Positions 1 to 9,263 are shown, counted from the stretch's first letter. The stretch: 64,000 nt of DNA from Planctomonas deserti (GCF_003067705.1 NZ_QANL01000002.1:62001-126000); one strand, 5' to 3'. The notes: generated by a model from the letters alone, not told the origin. Numbers and translations: made by a program.

Positions 1-993
1 TGCATGCACGAGGAGGACTTCGGCACGCTGTGGAAGCACAGCGACATGTTCACCGGGTCGAGCGAGGTGCGCCGGTCCCGCCGCCTCGTCATCTCGTTCT
101 TCACCACCGTGGGCAACTACGACTACGGCTTCTACTGGTACCTCTATCTCGACGGCACCATCGAGTGCGAGGCGAAGCTCACCGGCATCCTGTTCACCTC
201 GTCCTACCCGGGCACGGATGCGGACGGCGCGGACTACCCGTACGCGTCCGAGGTGGCGCCCGGCCTCGGCGGCCCGTTCCACCAGCACCTGTTCTCCGCC
301 CGGCTGGACATGATGGTCGACGGACTGTCGAACGCGGTCGACGAGGTCGAGGCGGTGCGGGTGCCGGTCGGCCCCGGCAACCCGCACGGCAACGCGTTCA
401 CCAACCGCCGCACGCGCCTCTCCTCGGAGAGCGAGTCCGGGCGCGTAGCCGACGCCTCCGTCGCTCGGGCCTGGCACGTGGTCAACACGGAGAAGACGAA
501 CCGGATGGGGCGCCCGACCGGGTACGTGCTCTACCCGGAGGACGCGCCCGTGCTGCTGGCCGACGACTCGTCCTCCATCGCGAAGCGGGCGGAGTTCGCC
601 ACGAAGCACCTGTTCGTGACCCAGTACGACCCGGCCGAGCGGTACGCGGCGGGCGACTTCGTGCACCAGAACCCGGGCGGCGACGGCGTGACCAGGTACA
701 CGTCGGGCGACCGGGGCATCGACGGCGAGGACATCGTGCTGTGGCACACGTTCGGGCCGACGCACTTCCCGCGCCCCGAGGACTGGCCCGTCATGCCGAC
801 CGACTACGCGAAGTTCACGCTGAAGCCCTACGGCTTCTTCGGCAAGAACCCCGCCCTCAACGTGCCGCCGAGCACGGCGTCGGACCACTGCTCGATGGGG
901 CACGGGTCCGTCGGGGCGCACGAGACCCACGCGGGCCAGGCCGGCCACCCGGGCCACGGCACGCACGAGGGCCACCCGGGACACACGCACTAG
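1..993 (+). CDS. Copper-containing primary-amine oxidase, C-terminal part (5' end outside window)
   Basis: This is the catalytic C-terminal domain of a copper/topaquinone amine oxidase, which oxidises primary amines to aldehydes with release of H2O2 and ammonia. The reading frame is open at base 1, so the N-terminal part lies upstream. The NYDY motif at codons 39-42 contains the tyrosine that becomes topaquinone (codon 40). The copper ligands are visible as HQH at codons 94-96 and a later His in LWHTFGPTH (bases 745-747). Conserved CuAO stretches such as [11 protein letters not shown] and [12 protein letters not shown] are present. The last 35 residues are unusual, with ten histidines in a Gly/His-rich tail ([15 protein letters not shown]) that could bind copper. 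A small membrane protein follows 14 bases downstream. The family is certain; substrate and localisation cannot be told. Confidence 0.95.
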   Translation, partial: CMHEEDFGTLWKHSDMFTGSSEVRRSRRLVISFFTTVGNYDYGFYWYLYLDGTIECEAKLTGILFTSSYPGTDADGADYPYASEVAPGLGGPFHQHLFSARLDMMVDGLSNAVDEVEAVRVPVGPGNPHGNAFTNRRTRLSSESESGRVADASVARAWHVVNTEKTNRMGRPTGYVLYPEDAPVLLADDSSSIAKRAEFATKHLFVTQYDPAERYAAGDFVHQNPGGDGVTRYTSGDRGIDGEDIVLWHTFGPTHFPRPEDWPVMPTDYAKFTLKPYGFFGKNPALNVPPSTASDHCSMGHGSVGAHETHAGQAGHPGHGTHEGHPGHTH

Positions 994-1007
994 GGACCGG
1001 GACACCG

Positions 1008-1637
1008 ATGGCCGAGATCCTCCACCTTGGCGCGCTGCTGCCCGCCGCCGTGAGCGCAAGCTGCACGGTCGGCGCGGCCCGGTCGCGCGGGGCGCTGGGA
1101 GTGATCTCGGCCATCGTCATGCTCGCCGCCATGCTCGACCTCACCGGGGGAGGCGTCCTGTCGCCCCTGCTCTGGAGCGCCCTGCTCGTCGCCTCGGCGG
1201 TGGGCGGGGCGCTCGCCGCCCGCGTCTCCCCGGTCGCGCTCCGGGACGGGATGCGGACGCATGGCGCCCTGGGGCTCGTCGTCATGGCGGGCCTCGTGGT
1301 GCTGATGGCGGGGGCGGGCTCGGCGGGGACGGTTCCCTCGGGGGCCGACCCGGCGGGGGTCCATGCCCCGCACGCCGCGCTTGCGGCGGGTCCGCTCGCC
1401 GGCACGGTGTGGGCCGGAACCGCCGCCTACCTCGCATTCAGCTGCGTGCTGCTTCGACGCCCGGGTGCGGCCACGGTGCACGCCGTGGCGATACCGGTAC
1501 CGGCGGCGCGGGGCGGCGTGCGCCTTCGCCGCACGCGGCACCGCGGCGCCGTCCCGCGTGGCTGGCACCGCGACCGGATCGAGGTCGCCGGCATGGCGTC
1601 GTCGGTCGCGCTCATGGCTGGGGCCCTGCTGGCCTGA
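1008..1637 (+). CDS. Small multi-pass membrane protein of unknown function
   Basis: A 209-residue hydrophobic protein that starts with ATG 14 bases after the amine oxidase stop, so it is probably co-transcribed with it. The sequence shows about five or six hydrophobic segments (for example LGVISAIVMLAAML, LLWSALLVASAVGGALAA, LGLVVMAGLVVLMAG and a last one ending VALMAGALLA). A short region with histidines (VHAPHAALAAG) resembles small actinobacterial membrane proteins of the DUF5134 type, but I cannot confirm the family. Arg-rich cytoplasmic loops precede the last segment. The link to the His-tailed copper enzyme raises a possible role in copper or electron handling, which is inference only. 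The strong hairpin at 1680-1712 ends the unit. Confidence 0.6.
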   Translation: MAEILHLGALLPAAVSASCTVGAARSRGALGVISAIVMLAAMLDLTGGGVLSPLLWSALLVASAVGGALAARVSPVALRDGMRTHGALGLVVMAGLVVLMAGAGSAGTVPSGADPAGVHAPHAALAAGPLAGTVWAGTAAYLAFSCVLLRRPGAATVHAVAIPVPAARGGVRLRRTRHRGAVPRGWHRDRIEVAGMASSVALMAGALLA

Positions 1638-1679
1638 GCCGCCGACGCACGGCGGCGGAGCAGGGCGAGCCGTTAACGA

Positions 1680-1712
1680 AGGAAAGGGCCGGTCTTGGAC
1701 CGGCCCTTTCCT
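1680..1712 (+). terminator. Strong hairpin terminator after the amine oxidase unit
   Basis: A perfect 15-bp inverted repeat: arms 1680-1694 and 1698-1712 with a 3-base loop (ttg). There is no clear T-tract on either side, as is common in high-GC actinobacteria. It lies 43 bases after the membrane protein stop and probably ends the plus-strand transcript. Confidence 0.85.
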
Positions 1713-2079
1713 AACCCCGAGTCAGAACGACAACCCGAATATCGCCCTGACTCGCCCCCAAAACATTCGCCCGCTTACCCTAGTCGGCGAATGTCAGGTG
1801 GTGTGACTCTTGGAGTAACACCTAGCGATACCTATCTTGGTGGCCCGGCAGAGGCGGGGAAAGTCGTCATTTATGAGGACAACCGGGGGACAATTTCTCG
1901 GGCCCGAATCGCGGAGCGGCCCGCAACCCCGGTGAGCGGCCCATCCGGCGGCTCGAATCCGGGGTACAGCGTGATCACGGAAGGATCACGGTGCTGAGGA
2001 TGCCGATGTGCTCGGCACGGCGGCATCCGGGTCGAGGCTAGCGCATCCGCCCGGGGCACACCAGAGGGCGAAGCGGTGA
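1713..2079. other. Intergenic region between converging units, with a doubtful small ORF
   Basis: No convincing gene. Base composition is less GC-rich than the flanks up to about 1960. A possible leaderless ORF (ATG 1791, stop 1995-1997, 68 codons) follows a TACCCT hexamer at 1776-1781. An 8-bp inverted repeat (CATTCGCC at 1764-1771, GGCGAATG at 1786-1793) brackets that hexamer. The ORF lacks the GC3 bias of its neighbours in its first half and matches nothing I recognise. A short direct repeat (gatcacgg) occurs near 1974-1991. Confidence 0.4.
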
Positions 2080-2337
2080 TCAGCCCGAGAAGCCCCGCCA
2101 GCGGCCCCGGCCGACCTCGATCGGGCTACGGATGCCCCGGCGGCTGCGGTCCCACGCGGACGGCGGGGGGACCACGGCCTCCTCGGCCGGGACCGAGCCG
2201 CGCTGCTCCGCGAGGGCGGCGAGCACCGCCGTCACCGCGGCGATCTCCTCCTCGGACGGGTTCCCCGCGGTGACCCGCACGTCGACCGCCGCCGGCTCCG
2301 CGGTCGCGTCGCCCCGGGTCGTGCCCTCGTCGCTCAC
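2080..2337 (-). CDS. accE: Acyl-CoA carboxylase epsilon subunit
   Basis: An 85-residue protein of the ACC_epsilon family (AccE/PccE), the small subunit that stimulates actinobacterial acyl-CoA carboxylases by bridging the biotin-carrier alpha and the beta carboxyltransferase subunits. The family signature is visible as [20 protein letters not shown] in the first half; the C-terminus ([19 protein letters not shown]) matches the usual W-x-x-R ending. The GTG start overlaps the accD5 stop by 4 bases (GTGA), implying translational coupling. The order accD5-accE is the usual one in this phylum. Confidence 0.9.
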   Translation of the reverse strand: MSDEGTTRGDATAEPAAVDVRVTAGNPSEEEIAAVTAVLAALAEQRGSVPAEEAVVPPPSAWDRSRRGIRSPIEVGRGRWRGFSG

Positions 2338-3932
2338 AGCGGGATGTTCCCGTGCTTCTTGGGCGGCACGTTCGCGCGCTTGGTGCGCAGTGCCCGCATG
2401 GCCTTGATGACGGAGACACGGGTTGCGGCCGGCTCGATCACGCCGTCGAGCTCGCCGCGCTCCGCCGCGAGGAAGGGGCTGGCCACGTTGTAGGTGTACT
2501 CGTTGGCGAGCTTCGTGCGCACGGCGGCCACGTCCTCGCCCGCCTCCTCCGCACGCCTGATCTCGCCGCGGTAGAGGATGTTGACCGCGCCCTGACCGCC
2601 CATGACGGCGATCTCGGCGGTGGGCCACGCAAGGTTGATGTCGGCGCCGAGCTGCTTGGAGCCCATCACGATGTACGCGCCGCCGTAGGCCTTGCGCGTG
2701 ATGATCGTCACGAGCGGCACCGTTGCCTCGGCGTAGGCGTACAGCAGCTTCGCGCCGCGCCGGATGACGCCCGTCCACTCCTGGTCCGTGCCCGGCAGGT
2801 AACCCGGCACGTCGACGAACGTGAGGATCGGGATCGAGAAGGCGTCGCAGAACCGCACGAAGCGGGCCGCCTTCTCGCCGGCCTCGATGTTGAGGGTGCC
2901 CGCCATCGCGTTCGGCTGGTTCGCCACGATGCCGACGGACCGGCCCTCGACCCGGGCGAAGCCGACGACGATGTTCGGCGCGAACAGGGGCTGCGTCTCC
3001 AGGAACTCGCCGTGGTCGACGACGTGCTCGATGACCGTGTGCACGTCGTACGGCTGGTTGGGGGAGTCCGGGATGAGGGTGTTCAGCTTGCGGTCGGCGT
3101 CGGTGATCTCGAGCTCGACCTCGTTCGCGTACACCGGCAGCTCGGAGAGGTTGTTGTCGGGGAGGTAGCCGATGAGGGTCCTGGCGTAGTCGAGCGCGTC
3201 GTTCTCGTCGCTCGCCAGGTAGTGCGAGACGCCGGAGACGCTGTTGTGCGTGTAGGCGCCGCCCAGCTCCTCGAAGCCGACGTCCTCGCCGGTGACCGTC
3301 TTGATGACGTCCGGCCCGGTGACGAACATGTGGCTCTTCTTGTCGACCATGATCACGAAGTCGGTGAGCGCGGGGGAGTAGACCGCGCCACCCGCCGCCG
3401 GGCCCATGATGATCGAGATCTGCGGGATGACCCCGGATGCCGCCGTGTTCAGGCGGAAGATCTCGCCGTACTTGCCGAGGGCGACCACGCCCTCCTGAAT
3501 CCGGGCGCCGCCCGAGTCGAGGAGCCCGATGATGGGCACGCCCGTCTTGATGGCGAGCTCCATCACCTTGATGATCTTCTCGCCGGCGACCTCGCCGAGG
3601 GAGCCGCCGAAGATCGTGAAGTCCTGCGAGTAGACCGCCACCTGGCGGCCGTGGATGGTGCCGGTGCCGGTGACGACAGCGTCACCGTAGGGGCGCTTGC
3701 TCTCCATGCCGAAGGCGTGCGTGCGGTGGCGCACGAACTCGTCCAGCTCGACGAAGGAGCCGTGGTCGAGCAGGAGGGCGATGCGCTCCCGGGCGGTCAT
3801 CTTGCCGCGCGCGTGCTGCTTCTCGATGGCGGCCTCGCCGCTCGCCGTGACCGCCTCGTGGTACCGGTTCTTGAGATCCGCGAGCTTGCCTGCGGTCGTG
3901 TGCATGTCTGGGCGGGAGTCGCTGGGGGTCAC
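2334..3932 (-). CDS. accD5: Acyl-CoA carboxylase beta subunit (propionyl-CoA carboxylase type)
   Basis: A 532-residue carboxyltransferase subunit that moves the carboxyl group from biotin to propionyl- or acetyl-CoA, giving methylmalonyl- or malonyl-CoA for lipid synthesis. Two crotonase-fold halves are present. The first carries [10 protein letters not shown] at residues 139-148 (oxyanion-hole glycines); the second carries [15 protein letters not shown] and the [11 protein letters not shown] stretch. The length is typical. The start is GTG at 3932, six bases after a TAAAGT hexamer and with no Shine-Dalgarno, so the mRNA is probably leaderless. It is divergent from birA, which makes the ligase that biotinylates the partner alpha subunit; the alpha gene is not in the window. 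Confidence 0.95.
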   Translation of the reverse strand: MTPSDSRPDMHTTAGKLADLKNRYHEAVTASGEAAIEKQHARGKMTARERIALLLDHGSFVELDEFVRHRTHAFGMESKRPYGDAVVTGTGTIHGRQVAVYSQDFTIFGGSLGEVAGEKIIKVMELAIKTGVPIIGLLDSGGARIQEGVVALGKYGEIFRLNTAASGVIPQISIIMGPAAGGAVYSPALTDFVIMVDKKSHMFVTGPDVIKTVTGEDVGFEELGGAYTHNSVSGVSHYLASDENDALDYARTLIGYLPDNNLSELPVYANEVELEITDADRKLNTLIPDSPNQPYDVHTVIEHVVDHGEFLETQPLFAPNIVVGFARVEGRSVGIVANQPNAMAGTLNIEAGEKAARFVRFCDAFSIPILTFVDVPGYLPGTDQEWTGVIRRGAKLLYAYAEATVPLVTIITRKAYGGAYIVMGSKQLGADINLAWPTAEIAVMGGQGAVNILYRGEIRRAEEAGEDVAAVRTKLANEYTYNVASPFLAAERGELDGVIEPAATRVSVIKAMRALRTKRANVPPKKHGNIPL

Positions 3933-3938
3933 GCGGCC

Positions 3939-4014
3939 ACTTTACCTGCGGGCCCGAGCCCGGCACGGCCGGCCGCGCGCGGGAGGCGGGAGAGCGGGGG
4001 CCGCGTCCTAGGCT
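3939..4014. promoter_or_regulatory. Divergent leaderless promoters of accD5 and birA
   Basis: On the minus strand a TAAAGT hexamer (3944-3939) stands 6 bases before the GTG of accD5. On the plus strand TAGGCT (4009-4014) stands 6 bases before the ATG of birA. Both match the actinobacterial -10 consensus TANNNT at leaderless distance. The two share an 88-bp intergenic region, suited to joint control of carboxylase and biotin ligase. Confidence 0.65.
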
Positions 4015-4020
4015 TGCCGC

Positions 4021-4812
4021 ATGCCGTTCCCGCGCGCCGCCGCCGTCAGCCCCCGGCTCGAGCATCTCGAGCACACCGGCTCCACGAACGACGACCTCGT
4101 CGCCCGGGCCACGGGTACCGACGCGGCGTCCTGGCCGTCGCTCTCCGTCGTCGTCACCACGGACCAGCGGTCCGGCCGGGGGCGGCTCGGCCGCTCGTGG
4201 GTCGCGCCTGCCGGCAGCTCCCTCGCCGCCTCCGTGCTGCTGCGCATCGAGGGCGTGCCGGTGGAGCGCTGGGGGTGGGTGCCGCTGCTCGCGGGCGCCG
4301 CGATGACCCGGGCCGTCCGCGCCGCGCTCGCGACCGTGCCCGAGCCTGCGCCGGAGGTGACGCTCAAGTGGCCGAACGACGTGCTGATCGACGGCGCGAA
4401 GGTGTGCGGCATCCTCTGCGAGCTGCTGCCCGCCGCGGTGGTCGTCGGCTCCGGGGTGAACGTCTCCCTGGGCGACGAGGACCTGCCGACGCTCACCTCG
4501 ACATCACTCGCGCTCGCCGGGGTCGCCGAGCCCGACGCGGATGCGCTGCTCGCCGACTACCTCACCGAGCTCTCGCGGCTCATCGACCGGTTCACGGCTT
4601 CGGCGGGTGACGCCGAGGCCTCCGGTCTTCGCGCCGAGGTCCAGGGCCTCTGCGGCACCATCGGCACCGACGTGCGGGTGCACCTGCCGGACGGCTCGCT
4701 TCTCGAGGGGCGCGCCACCGGTCTCGACGGCCTCGGCCGGATCGTCGTCCGGTCGGCCGCCGATTCGTCGACGACGGCGATCGCGGCGGGCGATGTGACG
4801 CATCTGCGGTAG
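4021..4812 (+). CDS. birA: Biotin-[acetyl-CoA-carboxylase] ligase
   Basis: A 263-residue BirA enzyme that makes biotinyl-AMP and attaches biotin to the carboxylase carrier domain. The biotin/ATP-binding signature GRGRLGRSW is at residues 52-60 and KWPNDV at 116-121, followed by the C-terminal SH3-like cap. There is no N-terminal helix-turn-helix, so it is a class I enzyme without the repressor function of E. coli BirA. The ATG lies 6 bases after TAGGCT, indicating leaderless translation. It is followed after 10 bases by the PH-domain gene and is divergent from accD5. Confidence 0.95.
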   Translation: MPFPRAAAVSPRLEHLEHTGSTNDDLVARATGTDAASWPSLSVVVTTDQRSGRGRLGRSWVAPAGSSLAASVLLRIEGVPVERWGWVPLLAGAAMTRAVRAALATVPEPAPEVTLKWPNDVLIDGAKVCGILCELLPAAVVVGSGVNVSLGDEDLPTLTSTSLALAGVAEPDADALLADYLTELSRLIDRFTASAGDAEASGLRAEVQGLCGTIGTDVRVHLPDGSLLEGRATGLDGLGRIVVRSAADSSTTAIAAGDVTHLR

Positions 4813-4822
4813 AACTGAGGGC

Positions 4823-5425
4823 ATGGCCAGGAAGGTTTCCACGTTCCCCTCCTCCGGCCAGCAGACCCCGCAGGACGCCGAGCCGATGCGCCCGGACCCG
4901 CCCGAGCGCATCCTCGCCCGGCTCCGGCCGCACGGTCGCGTGCTCGTGCTGCCGAGCCTCCTGCTCGTCGCCATCGCGGGCGCCGCCGGCTACTTCGGCG
5001 GGGTGCTCGAGGAGCCGTGGCAGGTCACCGCCCTCTACGCGGCGGCCGCCGCCGCGGTCGTCCTGTTCTGCCTGGTGCCCCTGCTCTCCTGGCTGAGTCA
5101 CCGTTACGTCGTCACGACGAAGCGGGTCGTGCTCCGGCGTGGCCTCGTCGTCCGGGTAAGGCAGGAGCTGCTGCACAGCCGCGGCTACGACGTCAGCGTC
5201 ACCCGCCGCCCCCTGCAGAGCATGTTCCGCAGCGGAGACGTGCGCATCAACACGGGGCTCGAGGCGCCGGTCGTGCTCCGGGACGTGCCGAACGCGGATC
5301 TGGTGCTCAGCGCGCTCCAGGACCTGATGGAGGCGAACGGGAACCCGATGGCCTCGAGGCGTCAGCAGTACGAGTCGCGACCGGGCGCCGCACCCGACGA
5401 AACCCAGGCGTACGGTGGTCGGTAA
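4823..5425 (+). CDS. PH-domain membrane protein (YdbS/bPH2-like)
   Basis: A 200-residue protein with two adjacent transmembrane segments (about residues 39-57 and 68-90: VLPSLLLVAIAGAAGYFGG and LYAAAAAAVVLFCLVPLLSW). These are followed by a bacterial PH-like domain starting RYVVTTKRVVLRRGL and continuing through RPLQSMFRSGDVRINTG to about residue 170. The tail is polar. It corresponds in position to mycobacterial Rv3278c, next to birA and accD5. The ATG is preceded by gagggc, a weak ribosome-binding site. The function is unknown; such proteins sit in the membrane with the PH fold in the cytoplasm. Confidence 0.8.
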   Translation: MARKVSTFPSSGQQTPQDAEPMRPDPPERILARLRPHGRVLVLPSLLLVAIAGAAGYFGGVLEEPWQVTALYAAAAAAVVLFCLVPLLSWLSHRYVVTTKRVVLRRGLVVRVRQELLHSRGYDVSVTRRPLQSMFRSGDVRINTGLEAPVVLRDVPNADLVLSALQDLMEANGNPMASRRQQYESRPGAAPDETQAYGGR

Positions 5426-5446
5426 TTTCTGTTCCTCAGAATTGCC

Positions 5447-5458
5447 TAGGCTGTGCGC
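5447..5458 (+). promoter_or_regulatory. Leaderless -10 element of ugd
   Basis: TAGGCT at 5447-5452 lies exactly 6 bases before ATG 5459 with no Shine-Dalgarno sequence. It supports ATG 5459 over the GTG at 5453. Confidence 0.6.
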
Positions 5459-6781
5459 ATGAAGATTTCCGTCATCGGCTGTGGCTACTTGGGAGCGGTG
5501 CACGCGGTGTGCATGGCCGAGCTGGGTCACGAGGTCGTGGGTGTGGACGTTGACCCCAACAAGATCGCGATGCTCAACCGCGGTGAGGCCCCGTTCTTCG
5601 AGCCCGGTCTCCCGGAGCTGCTCGAGAAGCTCGCCGACATCCGCGCCTCGGGGCGGCTGAGCTTCAGCACGGACATCTCCGCCGCTCGCGGCGCTCAGGT
5701 GCACTTCGTCGCGGTGGGCACGCCGCAGAAGAAGGGCAGCAACGCCGCGGACCTCACCTACGTGGACGCCGCCGTCGAGGCGCTCCTTCCCGTGCTGAGC
5801 GCCGGCGACATCGTGGTCGGCAAGTCCACCGTGCCGGTCGGCACCGCCGCCCGGCTCGCCCAGCGCGTCGTCGAGGGCGCGCCCGGCGCGATCCTCGCCT
5901 GGAACCCCGAGTTCCTGCGCGAGGGCTTCGCGCTCAAGGACACGCTCACGCCCGACCGCCTGGTCTACGGCGTCCCCGCCGGCAGCGACGGCGACGCCGC
6001 CGTGGCCGCGCTGGACTCCGTCTACTCCGTCGCGCTCGAGAACGACACGCCGCGCATCGTCACCGACTACGCCACGGCGGAGCTCGTGAAGGTCAGCGCC
6101 AACGCCTTCCTCGCGACCAAGATCTCGTTCATCAACGCCATGGCCGAGGTGTGCGAGGCGACGGGCGCCGACGTCACGCAGCTCGCTGACGCGATCGGCC
6201 ACGATGTGCGCATCGGCCGCCGCTTCCTGAACGCCGGCCTCGGCTTCGGCGGCGGCTGCCTGCCGAAGGACATCCGGGCCTTCATGGCGCGCGCCGACGA
6301 GCTCGGCGTCGACCAGGCGCTCAGCTTCCTCAGCGACGTCGACGCGATCAACCTGCGCCGCCGCACCCGCATGGTCGAGCTCGCCCGCGAGGTCGTCGGC
6401 GGGGACCTGACCGGTAAGCGCATCGCCGTGCTCGGGCTCGCCTTCAAGCCGAACTCCGACGACGTGCGCGACTCGCCCGCCCTCTCCGTCGCCGCGGAGC
6501 TCGCGTCGAGCGGGGCGATCGTCGTCGCGACCGACCCGGAGGCCATCGAGACCTCCCGCGCGCGCAACCACGACCTCCACCTCGTGGAGACCGTCGAGGA
6601 GGCCGCCGCGGGCGCGGATGCGGTGCTCATCCTCACCGAGTGGCAGGAGTACCGCGACCTCGACCCGGAGACGCTCGGCGGCATCGTCGGCAACCGCGCC
6701 ATCCTCGACGGCCGCAACTGCCTCGTTCCCAGCCAGTGGCGCGACGCCGGCTGGACCTACCGGGCGCTCGGCCGGCCGTAG
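5459..6781 (+). CDS. ugd: UDP-glucose 6-dehydrogenase
   Basis: A 440-residue member of the UDP-glucose/GDP-mannose dehydrogenase family, oxidising UDP-glucose to UDP-glucuronate with two NAD+. The N-terminal Rossmann motif is VIGCGYLGAVHA; the catalytic cysteine is Cys267 in GFGGGCLPKD; the C-terminal domain contains VLGLAFKPNSDDVRDSPA. ATG 5459 is chosen because of the TAGGCT box 6 bases upstream. The product feeds uronic-acid-containing surface glycans, consistent with the glycan genes downstream. It is absent from the equivalent mycobacterial gene order as I recall it, so it may be a local insertion. Confidence 0.93.
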   Translation: MKISVIGCGYLGAVHAVCMAELGHEVVGVDVDPNKIAMLNRGEAPFFEPGLPELLEKLADIRASGRLSFSTDISAARGAQVHFVAVGTPQKKGSNAADLTYVDAAVEALLPVLSAGDIVVGKSTVPVGTAARLAQRVVEGAPGAILAWNPEFLREGFALKDTLTPDRLVYGVPAGSDGDAAVAALDSVYSVALENDTPRIVTDYATAELVKVSANAFLATKISFINAMAEVCEATGADVTQLADAIGHDVRIGRRFLNAGLGFGGGCLPKDIRAFMARADELGVDQALSFLSDVDAINLRRRTRMVELAREVVGGDLTGKRIAVLGLAFKPNSDDVRDSPALSVAAELASSGAIVVATDPEAIETSRARNHDLHLVETVEEAAAGADAVLILTEWQEYRDLDPETLGGIVGNRAILDGRNCLVPSQWRDAGWTYRALGRP

Positions 6782-6820
6782 CACCGGGACCCCGCGCCTC
6801 CGCGGGCGCCACCCCACCTC

Positions 6821-6887
6821 CTCCTGCCCAGGCAGCGGGATCCTGCCCAGCTTTTAGCTGCGCGAGATCCTCGTGCCTGGGCAGGAG
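6821..6887. repeat. 14-bp perfect inverted repeat between converging genes
   Basis: Arms ctcctgcccaggca (6821-6834) and tgcctgggcaggag (6874-6887) are perfectly complementary with 39 bases between them. A third partial copy of tcctgccca lies inside at 6841-6849. It sits between the convergent ends of ugd and the GtrA gene and may act as a bidirectional terminator or be a REP-like element. Confidence 0.6.
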
Positions 6888-6907
6888 TCGTATGTGCGGG
6901 CGCGGGA

Positions 6908-7453
6908 TCAGCCGTTCGCGGGAGCGGCCAGCGCGTCGTGACCCGCGTCGGGAACGCCGAGGCGGCCGGCGCGACGCTTCTGCCGCCGCGGCGAGTACAC
7001 CCAGTGCCGGTAGAGCGTGAAGCGGAACAGCGAGCCGAGCAGGAGCCCGATCACGTTGGACGAGATGTTGTCGGCGAGCACGGACGTGAACCCGAGCGCG
7101 TAGTGCGACACCCACAGGCAGCCGAGCCCGATGCCCATGCCGAGCAGGCTGACGACGAGGAACTCGACGGCCTCGCGGGCGGTGTTCGAGCTGCGGTGCG
7201 GGCCGAAGGTCCAGTAGCGGTTGCCGATCCAGTTGGCCAGGATGGCGACCGTCGTCGACACGACCTTCGCGACCAGCGGTCCCTCGTGCATCGCCTCGGG
7301 GCTCAGCACGGTGAGCCGCAGCGCGGTGAAGATGCCGACGTCCAGCACGAAGCCGATGCCCCCGACGAGCCCGAATTTCACGAGTTGCGACATGAGCCGC
7401 TGCTGCGCGCTGGTGGGGGCGTTCTGCATGCGGTCGCAATCCGTTTCGTCCAT
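6908..7453 (-). CDS. GtrA-family membrane protein
   Basis: A 181-residue GtrA-like protein with four predicted membrane segments: KFGLVGGIGFVLDVGIFTAL, a second around VAKVVSTTVAILANW, a third around FLVVSLLGMGIGLGCLW and a fourth around NVIGLLLGSLFRF. The family signature is the loop NRYWTFG and the C-terminal RHWVY. Members are thought to help flip or handle lipid-linked sugars. It is divergent from purK and occupies the position of mycobacterial Rv3277. ATG 7453 has TATTTT five bases upstream. Basic residues dominate the C-terminus (RRQKRRAGR). Confidence 0.85.
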   Translation of the reverse strand: MDETDCDRMQNAPTSAQQRLMSQLVKFGLVGGIGFVLDVGIFTALRLTVLSPEAMHEGPLVAKVVSTTVAILANWIGNRYWTFGPHRSSNTAREAVEFLVVSLLGMGIGLGCLWVSHYALGFTSVLADNISSNVIGLLLGSLFRFTLYRHWVYSPRRQKRRAGRLGVPDAGHDALAAPANG

Positions 7454-7553
7454 GGGCGAAAATAGGGGGCGGTAGGGAGTCTAATTCCCTCCATTCTGGA
7501 TAATCCCCCGGCGAGGACCCACCCCCTTGTCGCACGGGCGGGCGAAGGGCATC

Positions 7554-8684
7554 ATGACTCGGACAATCGGCGTTATCGGCGGCGGGCAGCTCGCCCGGAT
7601 GATGATCCCCGCGGCCATCAACCTCGGGATCGACCTGCGCGTGCTCGCGGAGTCCGAGGGGATGGCGGCCTCCCTCGCGGCCACCCAGGTGGGCGACTAC
7701 CGCGACCTGGACACGGTGCTGGCGTTCGCCGCCGGGGTCGATGCCATTACGTTCGACCACGAGCACGTGCCCCAGGACGTGCTGCGCGCCCTCGTCGAGT
7801 CGGGTGTGTCCGTGCAGCCGGGACCCGACGCGCTCCGCTACGCGCAGGACAAGCTGGTCATGCGCGAGCGCCTCATGGAGCTGGGCGTCCCCGTGCCCGA
7901 GTGGGCGGCGGTCCGCTCGGCCGCTGAGCTCGGCGCGTTCCTGCGGGCCAACGGCGGCGCCGCCGTGGTGAAGACCCCGCGGGGCGGCTACGACGGCAAG
8001 GGCGTGCGCGTCGTGCGGGACGAGCACGACGCGGACGACTGGTTCGCCGCGCTGCCGGACGGCGACTCCGCCCTCCTCGCCGAGGAGCTCGTGGACTTCC
8101 GGCGCGAGCTCGCGCAGTCCGTGGCCCGGCGCCCCTCCGGGGAGATCGTCGCGTGGCCCGTCGTGGAGTCCATCCAGCGCGACGGCGTCTGCGCCGAGGT
8201 GATCGCGCCGGCCCCCGGCGCCGCCCTCAGGGCGTCGGCCGTCGCCTCCGACATCGCGTACGCGGTCGCCGAGGGCGTCGGCGTCACCGGCGTGCTCGCC
8301 GTCGAGCTCTTCGAGACGCAGGACGACCGCCTGCTCGTGAACGAGCTCGCCATGCGCCCGCACAACACCGGCCACTGGTCCATGGACGGGTCGACGACGA
8401 GCCAGTTCGAGCAGCACCTGCGGGCGGTCCTCGACCTGCCGCTCGGGGCCACCGGGGTGCGCGAGCCGTGGTCCGTGATGGTGAACGTGCTCGGCGGGCC
8501 GACCGAGGGCGGTCTCGACGACCGCTACCCGCTCGTCTTCGCCGACCAGCCCGCCGTGAAGGTGCACAACTACGGCAAGGAGCCGCGCCCCGGGCGCAAG
8601 GTGGGGCACGTGACGGCCGTCGGCGCCGACCTCGACGAGGTCGTGTACCAGGCGCGCGCCGCAGCCGCCTTCTTCCAGGACTGA
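7554..8684 (+). CDS. purK: 5-(carboxyamino)imidazole ribonucleotide synthase
   Basis: A 376-residue ATP-grasp enzyme that converts AIR, bicarbonate and ATP into N5-CAIR in purine synthesis. The N-terminal motif [12 protein letters not shown], the ATP-grasp stretch [17 protein letters not shown] and the C-terminal [17 protein letters not shown] are diagnostic. ATG 7554 is preferred over the in-frame TTG at 7527 because gaaggg lies 5-10 bases before it and the conserved N-terminus follows directly. purE, the next enzyme, begins 18 bases after the stop. Confidence 0.96.
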   Translation: MTRTIGVIGGGQLARMMIPAAINLGIDLRVLAESEGMAASLAATQVGDYRDLDTVLAFAAGVDAITFDHEHVPQDVLRALVESGVSVQPGPDALRYAQDKLVMRERLMELGVPVPEWAAVRSAAELGAFLRANGGAAVVKTPRGGYDGKGVRVVRDEHDADDWFAALPDGDSALLAEELVDFRRELAQSVARRPSGEIVAWPVVESIQRDGVCAEVIAPAPGAALRASAVASDIAYAVAEGVGVTGVLAVELFETQDDRLLVNELAMRPHNTGHWSMDGSTTSQFEQHLRAVLDLPLGATGVREPWSVMVNVLGGPTEGGLDDRYPLVFADQPAVKVHNYGKEPRPGRKVGHVTAVGADLDEVVYQARAAAAFFQD

Positions 8685-8701
8685 GACTTAGCATGGTCCG
8701 C

Positions 8702-9253
8702 ATGCCCGAAACCCCGATTACGCATGCCCGGACGCAGGACGGAGCGGCCGCACCCGAGGCCGAGGCTCCCCAGGTCGGCGTCGTCATGGGCTCAGACTCC
8801 GACTGGAACGTCATGACCGACGCCGCGGCGGCCCTCGCCGAGTTCGGCGTTCCGTACGAGGTCGAGGTCGTCTCCGCCCACCGGACCCCTGACAAAATGA
8901 TCGACTACGGACGCCGCGCCCACGAGCGAGGCATCCGCGTGATCATCGCGGGCGCCGGGGGAGCGGCCCACCTTCCCGGCATGCTTGCCTCCGTCACGAC
9001 GCTGCCCGTCATCGGGGTGCCCGTGCCGCTCGCGCGGCTGGACGGCCTCGACTCCCTCCTCTCCATCGTGCAGATGCCCGCGGGGGTGCCCGTCGCGACC
9101 GTCTCCATCGGTGGCGCGCGCAACGCCGGCATCCTCGCGACGAAGATCCTGGCGACCGCCCGGCCCGAACTCACCCAGCGTCTCGCCGACCACGCGAGCG
9201 GCCTCGCCGAGCTCGTCGAGCAGAAGAACGCCGCCCTCAAGGCCAGGCTGTAG
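8702..9253 (+). CDS. purE: N5-carboxyaminoimidazole ribonucleotide mutase
   Basis: A 183-residue class I PurE that moves the carboxyl group of N5-CAIR to C4, giving CAIR. The signature [13 protein letters not shown] and the loop SAHRTPDKM (with the catalytic His) are present, as is [21 protein letters not shown] at 8689-8694 lies 7 bases before ATG 8702, so purE may have its own leaderless promoter in addition to read-through from purK. An ATG at 8693 is a less likely start because it overlaps the hexamer. Confidence 0.95.
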   Translation: MPETPITHARTQDGAAAPEAEAPQVGVVMGSDSDWNVMTDAAAALAEFGVPYEVEVVSAHRTPDKMIDYGRRAHERGIRVIIAGAGGAAHLPGMLASVTTLPVIGVPVPLARLDGLDSLLSIVQMPAGVPVATVSIGGARNAGILATKILATARPELTQRLADHASGLAELVEQKNAALKARL

Positions 9254-9263
9254 CCCTCTCCGT

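Noticed and set aside
1940-1963. GGCTCGAATCC, resembling a tRNA T-loop
   Set aside because: No acceptor, D-arm or anticodon arm can be formed upstream within tRNA length; it is only a chance match in an inverted repeat.
8153-8701. Upstream extension of the purE frame over purK
   Set aside because: It overlaps the conserved purK coding region and is Arg-rich; PurE's conserved N-terminus begins after ATG 8702.
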